Counted from the first letter of the stretch, positions 9,164-17,328 are shown. The stretch: DNA of 29,771 bases from JAFAXD01 sp035472475 (GCA_035472475.1 DATIPA010000111.1:1-29771), one strand, 5' to 3'. Numbers and translations are program-made. The notes: a model not told the origin generated them from the letters alone.

Positions 9164-10143
9164 GCGGCGCCTCCCTTGCGGGCCTTCGCCCGTTCCTTGA
9201 AGGCGGCGTCACGCGCCTGTGCCGCGGCCTCGGAGAGCCGCACGGTGACACGATCAGGCAGCCGCACGTCGATAGCGGCGATGTCGCGCGTCATGAGTTT
9301 CTTGTCGTGATCAAGCGCGACGAGTTCGGCCAACGCGCCCTCGGTGTCCTGCTCGGGCAGGCGGATGTCGATGCCGTTCTTGAGACGCAGGTTCCAGCGC
9401 CGCTCCGCGATCAGGATCGAGGCCAGCACGTTGTCGCGAACGTCGGGGAAGCGCGCGAGCAACGCCAGAAACTCCTTGGCGCGCGTCTCGGCCCCGCGCC
9501 CGACCACAAGCGGCAACGGAATGTAGGGCCGCGACACGAACGGCTCGAGCACCGTGCCGTCAGCCCCGATCACACTGATGCGGCCGTCCTTCTGCCAGAG
9601 CGCGAACGCCTCACGCTCGGTCAGTGTGATCTGCAGGCGATCGGGATAAAGTTTCTGGATCGTCGCATCGGCGATCCAGGGATCGGCGAGCAGACGTGCC
9701 CGCGCGTCGGCGACATCGAAGAACAGCAGCGCGGTGTTGCCGGTCACACCGGCGCGCGCGAGGATTTCCTCGCGGTTGAGATGTTTGTTCCCGGTCAACG
9801 CGACACCTGTGACGCGGAAGCCGACGGCATTGCCGGCCACGTCCTGAATGTCGTGGAGAGCGGCTTCGACCGCTTCCACGTGATCGCCTTTGACGACCCC
9901 ATAGGTCGCAGCGGCCGCGACCAGAATGATGGACGCCGCGATGCCCCCGCCGCGCGTCAGCCGCAGGCGTTCGACCAGCGGCGCGTAACGCGCGATGAAG
10001 CGCTCAAGACGGCCGCTCGCTCGCGGCCGCACCGGCACCAACGCGCGGCTCGTCGGCCGGCGCGACGTGCGCCGGCGCTCGGCCGGGTTAACGGCCGGCT
10101 CTGCGCGGTTCAGCGGTTGAGCGACGCGTCCTCGACCATCCAT
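9160..10143 (-). CDS. ftsQ: Cell division protein FtsQ
   Basis: FtsQ is a bitopic inner-membrane protein that links the cytoplasmic ring to FtsB/FtsL and FtsW/FtsI. The 327-residue product has an Arg/Pro-rich cytoplasmic tail of about 65 residues and one membrane span at about 66-84 (GGIAASIILVAAAATYGVV). A POTRA domain follows at about 108-177 (FRVTGVALTGNKHLNREEILARAG and PWIADATIQKLYPDRLQITLTER), then the beta domain. The C-terminus is basic and Ala-rich. The ATG at 10143 lies inside ddl, overlapping it by 34 bases in another frame. No later in-frame Met occurs before the membrane span, which supports this start. It ends in an ATGA overlap with ftsA. Confidence 0.95.
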   Translation of the reverse strand: MDGRGRVAQPLNRAEPAVNPAERRRTSRRPTSRALVPVRPRASGRLERFIARYAPLVERLRLTRGGGIAASIILVAAAATYGVVKGDHVEAVEAALHDIQDVAGNAVGFRVTGVALTGNKHLNREEILARAGVTGNTALLFFDVADARARLLADPWIADATIQKLYPDRLQITLTEREAFALWQKDGRISVIGADGTVLEPFVSRPYIPLPLVVGRGAETRAKEFLALLARFPDVRDNVLASILIAERRWNLRLKNGIDIRLPEQDTEGALAELVALDHDKKLMTRDIAAIDVRLPDRVTVRLSEAAAQARDAAFKERAKARKGGAA

Positions 10144-11024
10144 CGCACCAGCTCTTCAAACGTAATGCCCGCATAGGCTGCGAGCTCGGGCACCAGTGAC
10201 GTTTCGGTCATGCCTGGTTGCGTGTTGACTTCGAGGCAGTAGAGCCCCGCCGTCCCCGCACGTTCGTCATAGCGGAAATCCGCTCGACTAACGCCCCTAC
10301 ATCCGAGCGCCTGGTGCGCCTGAAGAGCCAAACTTCTAACTTCCTGGTAAACATTTGGTTTAAGAGGTGCCGGAAGAAGGTGTTTGGAGCCTCCGGGAGC
10401 GTATTTGGCTTCAAAATCGTAGAAACTTACCGTCGGTACAATCTCGATGACATCGAGCGCGCGATCGCCCATCACGGCGCAGGTCAGCTCAAGCCCGGGG
10501 ATGTAGGTCTCGCACAACACGTTGTCGCCGAACGACCAATCCTCCCGGGTGAGCTCCTGGGGCGGATGCGCATGCTCCTTGGTGACGATGAAGACTCCAA
10601 CGCTCGACCCCTCGGCGATCGGCTTGATCACGTAAGGACGCTCGAGCGGATGGGCCTTGGCGGCGGCGAATCGCGACACCACGCACCCGTGCGGAACCGG
10701 AACCCCGGCCGCACTGAGGGCGGTCTTGGCGTGATCCTTTTCCATGGCGAGCGCGGAGGCGAGCACGCCGGAGTGGCTGTAGGGAATTTGCATGATCTCC
10801 AGGATGCCCTGGATCGTACCGTCCTCGCCCGGCCGGCCGTGCAGCACGTTGAGCACGACGTCCGGCGCCGTGGCTGCGAGAACCGAGGCGACATTGCGCC
10901 CGACGTCGATGCGTGACACCCGAAAGCCCTGACGCTCCAACGCGTCGGCGCAGGCCTTGCCGGAGCGCAGACTGATCTCGCGTTCGGCCGACCAGCCCCC
11001 CATCAGCACGGCCACGTGTTTCAC
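10110..11024 (-). CDS. ddl: D-alanine--D-alanine ligase
   Basis: Ddl joins two D-alanines with ATP to make the dipeptide that MurF adds to the peptidoglycan precursor. The 304-residue product is an ATP-grasp enzyme. It shows GGWSAEREISLRSG near the N-terminus (catalytic Glu and Ser), the glycine-rich loop EGSSVGV, and the C-terminal metal-binding segment CLEVNTQPGMTETSLVPE. The start is a GTG at 11024. It overlaps the murB stop as GTGA and has a strong AAGGAG site seven bases upstream. An in-frame ATG at 11063 lies inside murB and would add 13 residues not typical of the family. Inside the gene, 10321-10440 is about 46% GC against about 65% on either side, with codons such as AGA, AGT and AAT that are rare here. 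Confidence 0.95.
   Translation of the reverse strand: MKHVAVLMGGWSAEREISLRSGKACADALERQGFRVSRIDVGRNVASVLAATAPDVVLNVLHGRPGEDGTIQGILEIMQIPYSHSGVLASALAMEKDHAKTALSAAGVPVPHGCVVSRFAAAKAHPLERPYVIKPIAEGSSVGVFIVTKEHAHPPQELTREDWSFGDNVLCETYIPGLELTCAVMGDRALDVIEIVPTVSFYDFEAKYAPGGSKHLLPAPLKPNVYQEVRSLALQAHQALGCRGVSRADFRYDERAGTAGLYCLEVNTQPGMTETSLVPELAAYAGITFEELVRWMVEDASLNR
10321..10440. other. AT-rich patch within ddl
   Basis: Counting bases gives 55 G+C in these 120 positions (about 46%), against 63% and 67% in the 60 bases on either side. The encoded protein stays normal Ddl sequence (VSFYDFEAKYAPGGSKHLLPAPLKPNVYQEVRSLAL), so the difference is in codon choice. Degenerate CtrA-like spacing (CTAA, seven bases, GTAA) occurs at 10336-10350. 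An internal promoter for ftsQ/ftsA is possible but not shown. Confidence 0.4.
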
Positions 11025-11947
11025 GCACCCACTCCTTCCCGTCCGATTCGCTTGATCTCCCACTCAAGGGTGACGCCGGAATTTTCCAAAACACGGCGCC
11101 GCACTGTCTCGCCCAGGGTCTCGATGTCGGCTGCCGTTGCACCGCCGAGGTTGATCAGAAAGTTGGTGTGCATGGTCGACACCTGCGCGCCTCCGATTTG
11201 AAGGCCGCGACAGCCGGCAGCGTCGATCAATTGCCAGGCCTTGTGGCCGGGCGGATTCTTGAAGGTCGATCCGCCGGTGCGGCTCTTGATCGGCTGTGTT
11301 GCCTCGCGCGACTCAGTGATCTTGTCCATCTCCTGCGCGATCGCCGCCGAATCTCCGGGCGCGCCCTGGAACAGCGCTTGTGTGAAAATGACGTCCTCGG
11401 GCGCGCCGCAGTGCCGGTAGCTATAGTGCAGGTCGGCGTTCGACCACACGCGCACGCGGCCTGCGCGATCAACTCCGCGCGCTTCGATCAACACGTCCTT
11501 GGTCTCGCGTCCGTAGGCACCGCCGTTCATGCGCAGCGCACCGCCGACGGCGCCCGGAATGCCGCGATAGAACGCGAGCCCGGCGATCCCGGCCTCCTGC
11601 GCGGCGCGCGCGACCCGCACATCCGGCACGGCCGCGCTTGCGCGAACGCGCGCATTAGGCTCGACCGCGACGGTGCCAAACCCGCGTCCAAGCCGAATCA
11701 CCACACCCGGAATGCCCCCGTCCCGCACGATCAAATTGGAGCCGAGGCCGACCGTGGTGACATCGATGTCGGCGGGCAGCCTCGCCAGAAAATGCGCCAG
11801 AACGTCCTCGTCCTCGGGCATGAACAGGAGCTGCGCCGGTCCGCCGACCCGGAACCAGGTCAGCTCGGCGAGCGGCTGATTCGCCAGCAGGCGCCCGCGC
11901 AGATCGGGCATCACGGCCTTCAGCTGCGGGATGAGATCGGCGAACAT
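11021..11947 (-). CDS. murB: UDP-N-acetylenolpyruvoylglucosamine reductase MurB
   Basis: MurB is the FAD/NADPH enzyme that reduces enolpyruvyl-UDP-GlcNAc to UDP-MurNAc in the cytoplasm. The 308-residue product has the FAD-binding motifs VGLGSNLIV (66-74) and GIPGAVGGALRMNGGAYG (129-146). The catalytic serine is in GGSTFKNP (S227) and the late catalytic glutamate is in VTLEWEIK near 295-297. This is a type-I-like short MurB as usual in alphaproteobacteria. The ATG at 11947 follows the murC stop by 25 bases. The stop overlaps the ddl GTG start. Confidence 0.96.
   Translation of the reverse strand: MFADLIPQLKAVMPDLRGRLLANQPLAELTWFRVGGPAQLLFMPEDEDVLAHFLARLPADIDVTTVGLGSNLIVRDGGIPGVVIRLGRGFGTVAVEPNARVRASAAVPDVRVARAAQEAGIAGLAFYRGIPGAVGGALRMNGGAYGRETKDVLIEARGVDRAGRVRVWSNADLHYSYRHCGAPEDVIFTQALFQGAPGDSAAIAQEMDKITESREATQPIKSRTGGSTFKNPPGHKAWQLIDAAGCRGLQIGGAQVSTMHTNFLINLGGATAADIETLGETVRRRVLENSGVTLEWEIKRIGREGVGA
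11032..11037 (-). promoter_or_regulatory. Ribosome binding site that fixes the ddl GTG start
   Basis: AAGGAG on the minus strand lies seven bases before the GTG at 11024. It sits inside the end of murB and selects the GTG over the upstream in-frame ATG at 11063. Confidence 0.75.
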
Positions 11948-11972
11948 CAGGGCAGCCAGCGCGGACAGTCGC

Positions 11973-13379
11973 TCATGCGGCCGCCCCGGCTAGTTCGCCG
12001 GGCAGCGCGTAGGCCCATTGCGTGATCGAACCGGCACCAAGGCACACCACATGGTCGCCCGGCCGCGCGAGTGCCCGCACCACGCCTGCGAGCTGGTCCG
12101 GGCCGTCGAGTGCAATGACCTGTCGATGCCCGTGGGCGCGCAGCCCGGCCACGAAATGATCGCGGTCGACGCCGGCGATCGGTGCTTCGCCCGCCGGATA
12201 GACGTGCGCGACAATGACGGCGTCGGCGTCGTTGAAGCAGGTGCAGAACTGCTCGAACAGCGATTGCAGGCGCGTGTAACGATGCGGTTGCACGACCGCG
12301 ATCACCTGCCCGTTCGTGGACTCGCGTGCGGCCTTGAGAACGGCGGCGATCTCCACCGGGTGATGGCCGTAGTCATCGATCACGGCAACGCCATTCCACG
12401 TGCCGGTGCGGGTGAAGCGGCGCTTGACGCCGGCAAAACCCTCAAGTGCCGCGCGGATGCGTGCGTCCGAAACTCCGAGTTCACGCGCCACCGCGACAGC
12501 GGCGGTGGCGTTGAGGGCGTTGTGGCGGCCCGGCATCGGCAAGCTCAGGCCGCCCACCCGGTGCGTCTCGGTGCCGGCGCGGTCGCGAAACAGCACGCCG
12601 AAGCGCGAGCGCCCGTCGGCGTGGTCGAGATCGATCAGGCGCACATCGGCCTGCGGGTTTTCCCCGTAGGTGATGACGCGGCGGTCTTCGAGCCGTCCGA
12701 CCATCGCCTGCACCACCGGATGATCGGTGCACATCACCGCGAACCCGTAGAACGGCACGTTTTCGACGAACGCCTTGAACGCGTCCTGCACGGCCTCGAA
12801 GGTCTTGAAGTGATCGAGGTGCTCGGGATCGATGTTGGTCACGATCGCGATGTCGGCCGGCAGCTTGAGGAAGGTGCCGTCGGACTCGTCGGCCTCGACC
12901 ACCATCCATTCCCCGGCACCGAGCCGCGCGTTGGTTCCGTAGGCGTTGATGATCCCGCCGTTGATCACGGTCGGATCGAACTGACCGGCTTCCAGCAGGC
13001 CGGCAACGAGCGAGGTCGTGGTGGTCTTGCCGTGGGTTCCGGCGATGGCGATGCAGCGCTTGAGTCGCATCAGCTCGGCCAGCATTTCGGCGCGACGCAC
13101 GACCGGCCGGCGGCTCGCGCGCGCGGCGACCAGCTCGGGATTGTCGCGCCGGATGGCGGAGGACACGACCACCACCTCGGCGCCGTCGAGATTCTCGGCC
13201 TTGTGCCCGATCGCGATCGCGATGCCCTTGTCGCGCAGCCGCTTCACATTGGCGCTGTCGGCGACGTCCGATCCCTGCACGGTGTAGCCCAGGTTCGCCA
13301 AAACCTCAGCGATCCCGCTCATGCCAATGCCGCCGATGCCGACGAAGTGGATCGGACCGATATGCTGCGGCAGTTTCAT
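11973..13379 (-). CDS. murC: UDP-N-acetylmuramate--L-alanine ligase MurC
   Basis: MurC adds L-alanine to UDP-MurNAc, the first amino acid of the stem peptide. The 468-residue product shows the N-terminal UDP-binding loop HFVGIGGIGMSG (11-22) and the ATP loop GTHGKTTTT (114-122). The Mg-binding region VVEADESDGTF and NIDPEHLDHF follow, then the C-terminal domain motif DDYGHHPVEI, a MurC hallmark. It is of family length. The ATG at 13379 overlaps the murG stop as ATGA, so translation is probably coupled. Confidence 0.97.
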   Translation of the reverse strand: MKLPQHIGPIHFVGIGGIGMSGIAEVLANLGYTVQGSDVADSANVKRLRDKGIAIAIGHKAENLDGAEVVVVSSAIRRDNPELVAARASRRPVVRRAEMLAELMRLKRCIAIAGTHGKTTTTSLVAGLLEAGQFDPTVINGGIINAYGTNARLGAGEWMVVEADESDGTFLKLPADIAIVTNIDPEHLDHFKTFEAVQDAFKAFVENVPFYGFAVMCTDHPVVQAMVGRLEDRRVITYGENPQADVRLIDLDHADGRSRFGVLFRDRAGTETHRVGGLSLPMPGRHNALNATAAVAVARELGVSDARIRAALEGFAGVKRRFTRTGTWNGVAVIDDYGHHPVEIAAVLKAARESTNGQVIAVVQPHRYTRLQSLFEQFCTCFNDADAVIVAHVYPAGEAPIAGVDRDHFVAGLRAHGHRQVIALDGPDQLAGVVRALARPGDHVVCLGAGSITQWAYALPGELAGAAA

Positions 13380-14497
13380 CGGTTGGAAACCCCCGTGTTC
13401 GCTGAAGAAAGCCCTGCCACCCTTTGCACCAGATCCGCAAGCCGGTCGGCGGCATCGAGCGCACCACAGCCGCGCGCGGCCGCGGCCATGGCAACGAGCC
13501 GCTGCGGCGTGCTGGCGAGCGCGGCGATCTCCGCCGCGAGCCGCTCCGGCGTAAATCCGTCCTGCTCGATGCGGATGGCGCCGCCGGCCGCTTCCAGCAC
13601 CTTGGCATTGGCGCGCTGGTCCTGATCGAGGGCATGCGGCAATGGCACCAAGATGGCGGGTCGGCCGACTGCGGCAAGTTCCGCCACCGTGGATGCTCCG
13701 GATCGGGATACCACCAGGTGGCTCGCCGCCATGCGGGCCGGCAGGCCCGGAAAGAACGGCGCGACGCTCGCCTGCACGCCGAGCCGCCCGTAGGCGCCCT
13801 CGACCCGCGCAATGTCCTCGTCGCGCGCCTGCTGCACGATCATCAGGCGGCCGCGCACATCGTCTGGGACAAGCGCGATCGCCGCCGGCACGATGTCGGC
13901 CATGATGCGGGCCCCCTGGCTGCCGCCAAACACCAGCAGGCGCAGCGTGTCGGCAGGCGCTGTGTAGGAGACATCGGCGGCCGCGATCACCGCCTCGCGC
14001 ACCGGGTTGCCGGTGTGGGTCGCTTTGGCGAGCAGGTGGCGCTCGCGATCGAGCGCACCGGGAAAGCTCGTGGCAATCGCCCGCACGAACGGCGCCAACA
14101 GCCGGTTGGCGCGGCCCATCACGCCGTTCTGCTCGTGGATCACGGTCGGAATGCCGCGCAGCGCCGCGGCGGTCAGCGTCGGAATCGTCGGATAGCCGCC
14201 GAACCCGACGACGGCCGCTGGCCGCAGTTGCCCGAACAGGCGAAACGCCACCGCGGTGCCGTTCCCAAGCGCCGCGAGCGTCCGTGCCAGCGCGATCGGG
14301 TTGCCGCCGTGCACGGTTGCGCTCGGGATGATGTGGGTTGTGCGCGCCGGGAAGTCACCGCCATAGCGGGTTGCGCGCGCGTCGGTCGCAAGATCTACGA
14401 CAATTCCGCGCCGTGCGAGCGCCGCGCTGAGCGCCTGCGCGGGAAACAGATGGCCGCCCGTGCCGCCGGCGGCGACGACGACCAGCGCATCACTCAA
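13376..14497 (-). CDS. murG: Lipid II synthase MurG (GlcNAc transferase)
   Basis: MurG transfers GlcNAc from UDP-GlcNAc to lipid I on the inner face of the membrane, making lipid II. The 373-residue product begins SDALVVVAAGGTGGHLFPAQAL, with the first glycine-rich loop GGTGGH. It continues with GFGGYPTIPT, HEQNGVMGRANRLL, FGGSQGAR and SRSGASTVAELAAVGRPAILVPLPHALDQDQ, the standard GT28 donor-site signature. The start appears to be a TTG at 14497 overlapping the ftsW stop as TTGA, with GGGAG six bases upstream. No in-frame ATG or GTG lies near the N-terminus. The frame stays open further upstream inside ftsW, but that sequence is not MurG-like. Confidence 0.96.
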   Translation of the reverse strand: MSDALVVVAAGGTGGHLFPAQALSAALARRGIVVDLATDARATRYGGDFPARTTHIIPSATVHGGNPIALARTLAALGNGTAVAFRLFGQLRPAAVVGFGGYPTIPTLTAAALRGIPTVIHEQNGVMGRANRLLAPFVRAIATSFPGALDRERHLLAKATHTGNPVREAVIAAADVSYTAPADTLRLLVFGGSQGARIMADIVPAAIALVPDDVRGRLMIVQQARDEDIARVEGAYGRLGVQASVAPFFPGLPARMAASHLVVSRSGASTVAELAAVGRPAILVPLPHALDQDQRANAKVLEAAGGAIRIEQDGFTPERLAAEIAALASTPQRLVAMAAAARGCGALDAADRLADLVQRVAGLSSANTGVSNR

Positions 14498-15648
14498 GCG
14501 GGGCTCCCGGCCACGACCAGGCCCCTGGCCACGCCGATCGGCTCCACGTTCGGGCGCTCGCGCATCAGCGCGAGCATCATGCCGGTGCCGTAGGCGAGCG
14601 AGATGATCGACGAACCGCCGTAGGAAATGAACGGGAGCGTCATGCCCTTGGCGGGAATCAGCGCGAGGTTCACCGCCATGTTGATCGCGGACTGGGTGCC
14701 AAACAGGATCGCAAGGCCCGCGGTCGCGAAGCGCGCGAATGGATCGCTGTTGCGCATGGCGTTGGTCAGTGCACGCAGGACAATGAACGCAAACAAAGCG
14801 ACCAGCGCGAGGCACAGCACGATGCCGAACTCCTCGGCCGCGACCGCGAATACGAAGTCGGCGTGGCTGTCGGGAAGGACGCGCTTGATGGTGCCTTCGC
14901 CCGGACCGCGGCCGAACCAGCCGCCGTGCATGAACGACTCGACCGCGGTGTCGACCTGAAAGGTGTCGCCCGATGCGGGGTCGAGGAAGCGTTTGATGCG
15001 GGCGGCAACGTGCGGGATCATCATGGTGGCGCCCATCAGTCCGCCGGCAGCGACGCCGGTTAGCCCGATCACCCAGATGAACCGCATGCCGGTCATGAAG
15101 AACAGCGCGCCCCACACCAGCGCAACGAGCGTGGTCTGGCCGAAATCGGGTTGCGCCACCAGCGCCACGATGGTCGTGAGCAACAGCACGATCGCGAATG
15201 CGTTGGCGGGCACGTCCGGCTTGCTCGCGGACTCGGCAAACAACCAGGCGGTCAGGATGACGAACGCCGGCTTGAGGAATTCCGACGGCTGAATGTTGAT
15301 TCCCAGGATGATCAGCCAGCGGCGCGCACCCTTGATCTCCGCGCCGAAGAACAAGGTCGCGATCACCATCACGAAGCTGACTGCGAACACGACGAGCGCA
15401 ATGCGCCGGATCTGGCGCGGCGTCAGCATCGACGTGCCGAGCATCACCGCGACCGCCGGAACCAGATAGAGAACGTGCCGGTTGACGAAATAAAACGGAT
15501 CAAGGCCGAGCCGCGCCGCCACCGGCGGGCTCGCGGCCAGCGAGAGCACGATGCCGGCGAGCATCACCACCAGCAAGGCGGCGAGCGTCAGCTTATCCAC
15601 GGTTCGCCACCAGGCGGTGAAAGCGAAACGGCGGCTGCGCGCAATCAT
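14494..15648 (-). CDS. ftsW: Divisome SEDS glycosyltransferase FtsW
   Basis: FtsW is the SEDS-family peptidoglycan polymerase of the divisome and works with FtsI. The 384-residue product is strongly hydrophobic, with about ten membrane spans. It carries the SEDS motifs KGARRWL (106-112), QPSEFLKPA (120-128), GGWFGRGPGEG (242-252) and PDSHADFVFAVAAEEFG (259-275), where the essential acidic residue lies. PFISYGGSS follows near the C-terminus. The ATG at 15648 has GAGG six bases upstream. It is preceded by the largest gap inside the upstream cluster (273 bases), which holds paired hairpins and possible cell-cycle control sites. Confidence 0.97.
   Translation of the reverse strand: MIARSRRFAFTAWWRTVDKLTLAALLVVMLAGIVLSLAASPPVAARLGLDPFYFVNRHVLYLVPAVAVMLGTSMLTPRQIRRIALVVFAVSFVMVIATLFFGAEIKGARRWLIILGINIQPSEFLKPAFVILTAWLFAESASKPDVPANAFAIVLLLTTIVALVAQPDFGQTTLVALVWGALFFMTGMRFIWVIGLTGVAAGGLMGATMMIPHVAARIKRFLDPASGDTFQVDTAVESFMHGGWFGRGPGEGTIKRVLPDSHADFVFAVAAEEFGIVLCLALVALFAFIVLRALTNAMRNSDPFARFATAGLAILFGTQSAINMAVNLALIPAKGMTLPFISYGGSSIISLAYGTGMMLALMRERPNVEPIGVARGLVVAGSPA
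14504..14508 (-). promoter_or_regulatory. Ribosome binding site for the murG TTG start
   Basis: GGGAG on the minus strand lies six bases before the TTG at 14497. This supports an unusual TTG start coupled to the end of ftsW. Confidence 0.55.
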
Positions 15649-15689
15649 GCTGGACCTCGATGTGTGGCAGGCACGAGTGTGGCGAATTC

Positions 15690-15731
15690 GAAGTTCCTAC
15701 GTTCTTGCGGCCCACTCGTCATAGGAACTTC
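15690..15731 (+). repeat. Inverted-repeat hairpin, copy 1 of an opposed pair
   Basis: GAAGTTCCTA and TAGGAACTTC form a perfect 10-bp stem around a 22-base loop containing TCTTGCGGC (15703-15711). It lies 42 bases upstream of the ftsW start, in what would be the ftsW leader. It is homologous to the second hairpin at 15774-15820, which lies in the opposite orientation. The arms also resemble the ends of a yeast FRT site, but the spacer is too long and different. Confidence 0.75.
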
Positions 15732-15751
15732 AAATCCAAAGCCGCACTAGA

Positions 15752-15780
15752 ATCATATATTTGCCCCTTTGATTCCGAAG
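15752..15780 (-). promoter_or_regulatory. Candidate ftsW promoter
   Basis: On the minus strand CTTCGG (15775-15780) is followed after 17 bases by TATGAT (15752-15757), a good -10 match with a poor -35. The -10 overlaps a GANTC site (15750-15754) and the -35 lies in a hairpin arm. Transcription would start near 15745, leaving a leader of about 100 bases before ftsW. Confidence 0.35.
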
Positions 15781-15820
15781 TTCGCTACCGAGCGTGCCGC
15801 AAGATAAAGCGAACTTCGGA
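15774..15820 (-). repeat. Inverted-repeat hairpin, copy 2 of an opposed pair
   Basis: TCCGAAGTTCGCT and AGCGAACTTCGGA form a perfect 13-bp stem around a 21-base loop. Read on the minus strand, it aligns with copy 1: shared arm core GAAGTTC, shared loop TCTTGCGGC (plus-strand 15796-15804), and the same offset of three bases between arm and loop core. The three inner stem pairs differ (CTA/TAG against GCT/AGC) but pair in both copies. Confidence 0.75.
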
Positions 15821-15884
15821 CTCGGGACACTAGCCGGCACCATGTCACGATGCGCTGCGCCCCGGACGCCGTGCATCCACTATG

Positions 15885-15901
15885 GTTCACAAACGCTTAA
15901 C
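15885..15901. promoter_or_regulatory. CtrA-like binding site upstream of ftsW
   Basis: The minus strand reads TTAA, seven bases, TGAAC. The consensus for the alphaproteobacterial cell-cycle regulator CtrA is TTAA-N7-TTAAC, so there is one mismatch. It lies about 240 bases upstream of ftsW and just past the murD stop. Three GANTC sites (15750, 15771, 15819) follow. This is a pattern match only. Confidence 0.4.
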
Positions 15902-15921
15902 AAGAAATTTCAATCAGGATT

Positions 15922-17328
15922 TCAGCTGGCTGGAGCTTGCTGTAGCCCGGGGATCGCCTTGACCAGCGTCCGGAACGCATCCCCGCGCACCTCGAAATTC
16001 GGATATTGATCAAACGACGCGCAGGCGGGCGAGAGCAACACGACCGCGTCGGACAAGCCGGAGGCCTCGGCGTCCTGGGCCGCCCGGGCGACCGCGCGAT
16101 CGAGTTTTTCGACCACCTCGTTGGCGACCTCCTCGGCGAGCGTCGCAGCAAACTCAGGCGCGGCTTCTCCGATCAGATAGGCCTTGCGGATGCGCGGGAA
16201 AAATCGCGCGAGCGGCGCGATGCCACCGGTCTTGGCCTTGCCCCCGGCGATCCAGAATACGTCCTTGAAGCAGGCGAGCGCCTGCGCGGCGGAGTCGGCG
16301 TTGGTGGCCTTGGAGTCGTTGACGAACAGGACATTGCCCTTGTGGCCGATCTCTTCCATGCGGTGCGCGAGACCCGGGAACGACCACAATCCACGTTGAA
16401 TCGCGCGTTCGTCGAGACCCGACGCCAGCGCGGCGGCAGAGGCGCAGGCCGCGTTCTGCGCGTTGTGGATACCGCGCAACGACCGAATGCTGCCGAGCAG
16501 CGCAATTGCGTGCGCGGTCCCGCCGGCCGCCTGCACGATCTGTTCGCCGTCGATGTAGAGACCGTCCGTCAGCGGGTGCCGCACCGAAATCCGCACCACC
16601 CGTTTGCCGGAGCGCTCGACGTGGTCGGCGGCCGCCGCGCACCAGTCGTCGTCGACGCCGATCACCGCGGTGCCGCCCGGCTGCACGGCCGCCACCAGAC
16701 GCTCCTTGACGGCGGCGTAGTTGCGCATGCTGCCGTGGCGGTCGAGATGATCCTCGCTCAGGTTGATCAGAACGCCGATCGAGGGATCGAGCGAGGGCGC
16801 AAGGTCGATCTGATAGGACGAACACTCGATCACATAGGTACGACCGGCGCGCGGCGGCTCGAGCGACAGGATCGCGGTGCCGATATTGCCGCCGAGCTGC
16901 ACGTCCTTGCCGGCGGTCTTGAGCAGATGGGCGATCAGCGCGGTCGTGGTGGATTTGCCGTTGGTCCCGGTGATGGCGATGAACGGGGCGTCGGGCGCGT
17001 GCAGGCGCCGCTCACGGCAGAACAGCTCGATGTCGCCGATCACCTCAACCCCGGCCGCGTGGGCGAGGCTCGCTGCCCAGTGCGGGGCCGGATGGGTGAG
17101 CGGGACACCCGGACTGAGGATCAGCGCGGCGATCTTGCTCCAATCGATCTCGCGCAGGTCCGCGGTCGGGATCCCGGCATGGTTTGCCGCTTCAACGCGC
17201 TCCGGGCTGTCGTCGAACGCCACCACGTCGGCGCCGCCAGCCAGCAGCGCGCTCGCGCTCGCGGTACCGGAGCCGGCGAACCCGAACAGCGCGACTTTGC
17301 GACCTGCAAACGACGTAACCGGGATCAT
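15922..17328 (-). CDS. murD: UDP-N-acetylmuramoylalanine--D-glutamate ligase MurD
   Basis: MurD adds D-glutamate to UDP-MurNAc-L-alanine. The 468-residue product has an N-terminal UDP-binding loop (LFGFAGSGTASA, 14-25) and LSPGVPLTHP. The ATP loop is GTNGKSTTT (121-129), followed by GGNIGTAIL and ECSSYQID. LSEDHLDRHG and the C-terminal NDSKATNADSAAQAL are both typical of MurD. The ATG at 17328 starts MIPVTSFAG, as in related bacteria, though only a weak ribosome site precedes it. It follows the mraY stop by 39 bases. The 273-base gap after it contains the paired hairpins. Confidence 0.97.
   Translation of the reverse strand: MIPVTSFAGRKVALFGFAGSGTASASALLAGGADVVAFDDSPERVEAANHAGIPTADLREIDWSKIAALILSPGVPLTHPAPHWAASLAHAAGVEVIGDIELFCRERRLHAPDAPFIAITGTNGKSTTTALIAHLLKTAGKDVQLGGNIGTAILSLEPPRAGRTYVIECSSYQIDLAPSLDPSIGVLINLSEDHLDRHGSMRNYAAVKERLVAAVQPGGTAVIGVDDDWCAAAADHVERSGKRVVRISVRHPLTDGLYIDGEQIVQAAGGTAHAIALLGSIRSLRGIHNAQNAACASAAALASGLDERAIQRGLWSFPGLAHRMEEIGHKGNVLFVNDSKATNADSAAQALACFKDVFWIAGGKAKTGGIAPLARFFPRIRKAYLIGEAAPEFAATLAEEVANEVVEKLDRAVARAAQDAEASGLSDAVVLLSPACASFDQYPNFEVRGDAFRTLVKAIPGLQQAPAS

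Noticed and set aside
14498..15115. Upstream extension of the murG frame
   Set aside because: It lies inside ftsW in another frame and is not MurG-like; the TTG at 14497 with GGGAG upstream is the better start.
15690..15731. FRT-like site (arms GAAGTTCCTA/TAGGAACTTC) suggesting an engineered scar
   Set aside because: The yeast FRT spacer between these arms is 14 bases; here it is 22 and unrelated, and a diverged homologue lies next to it. This fits a natural element better.
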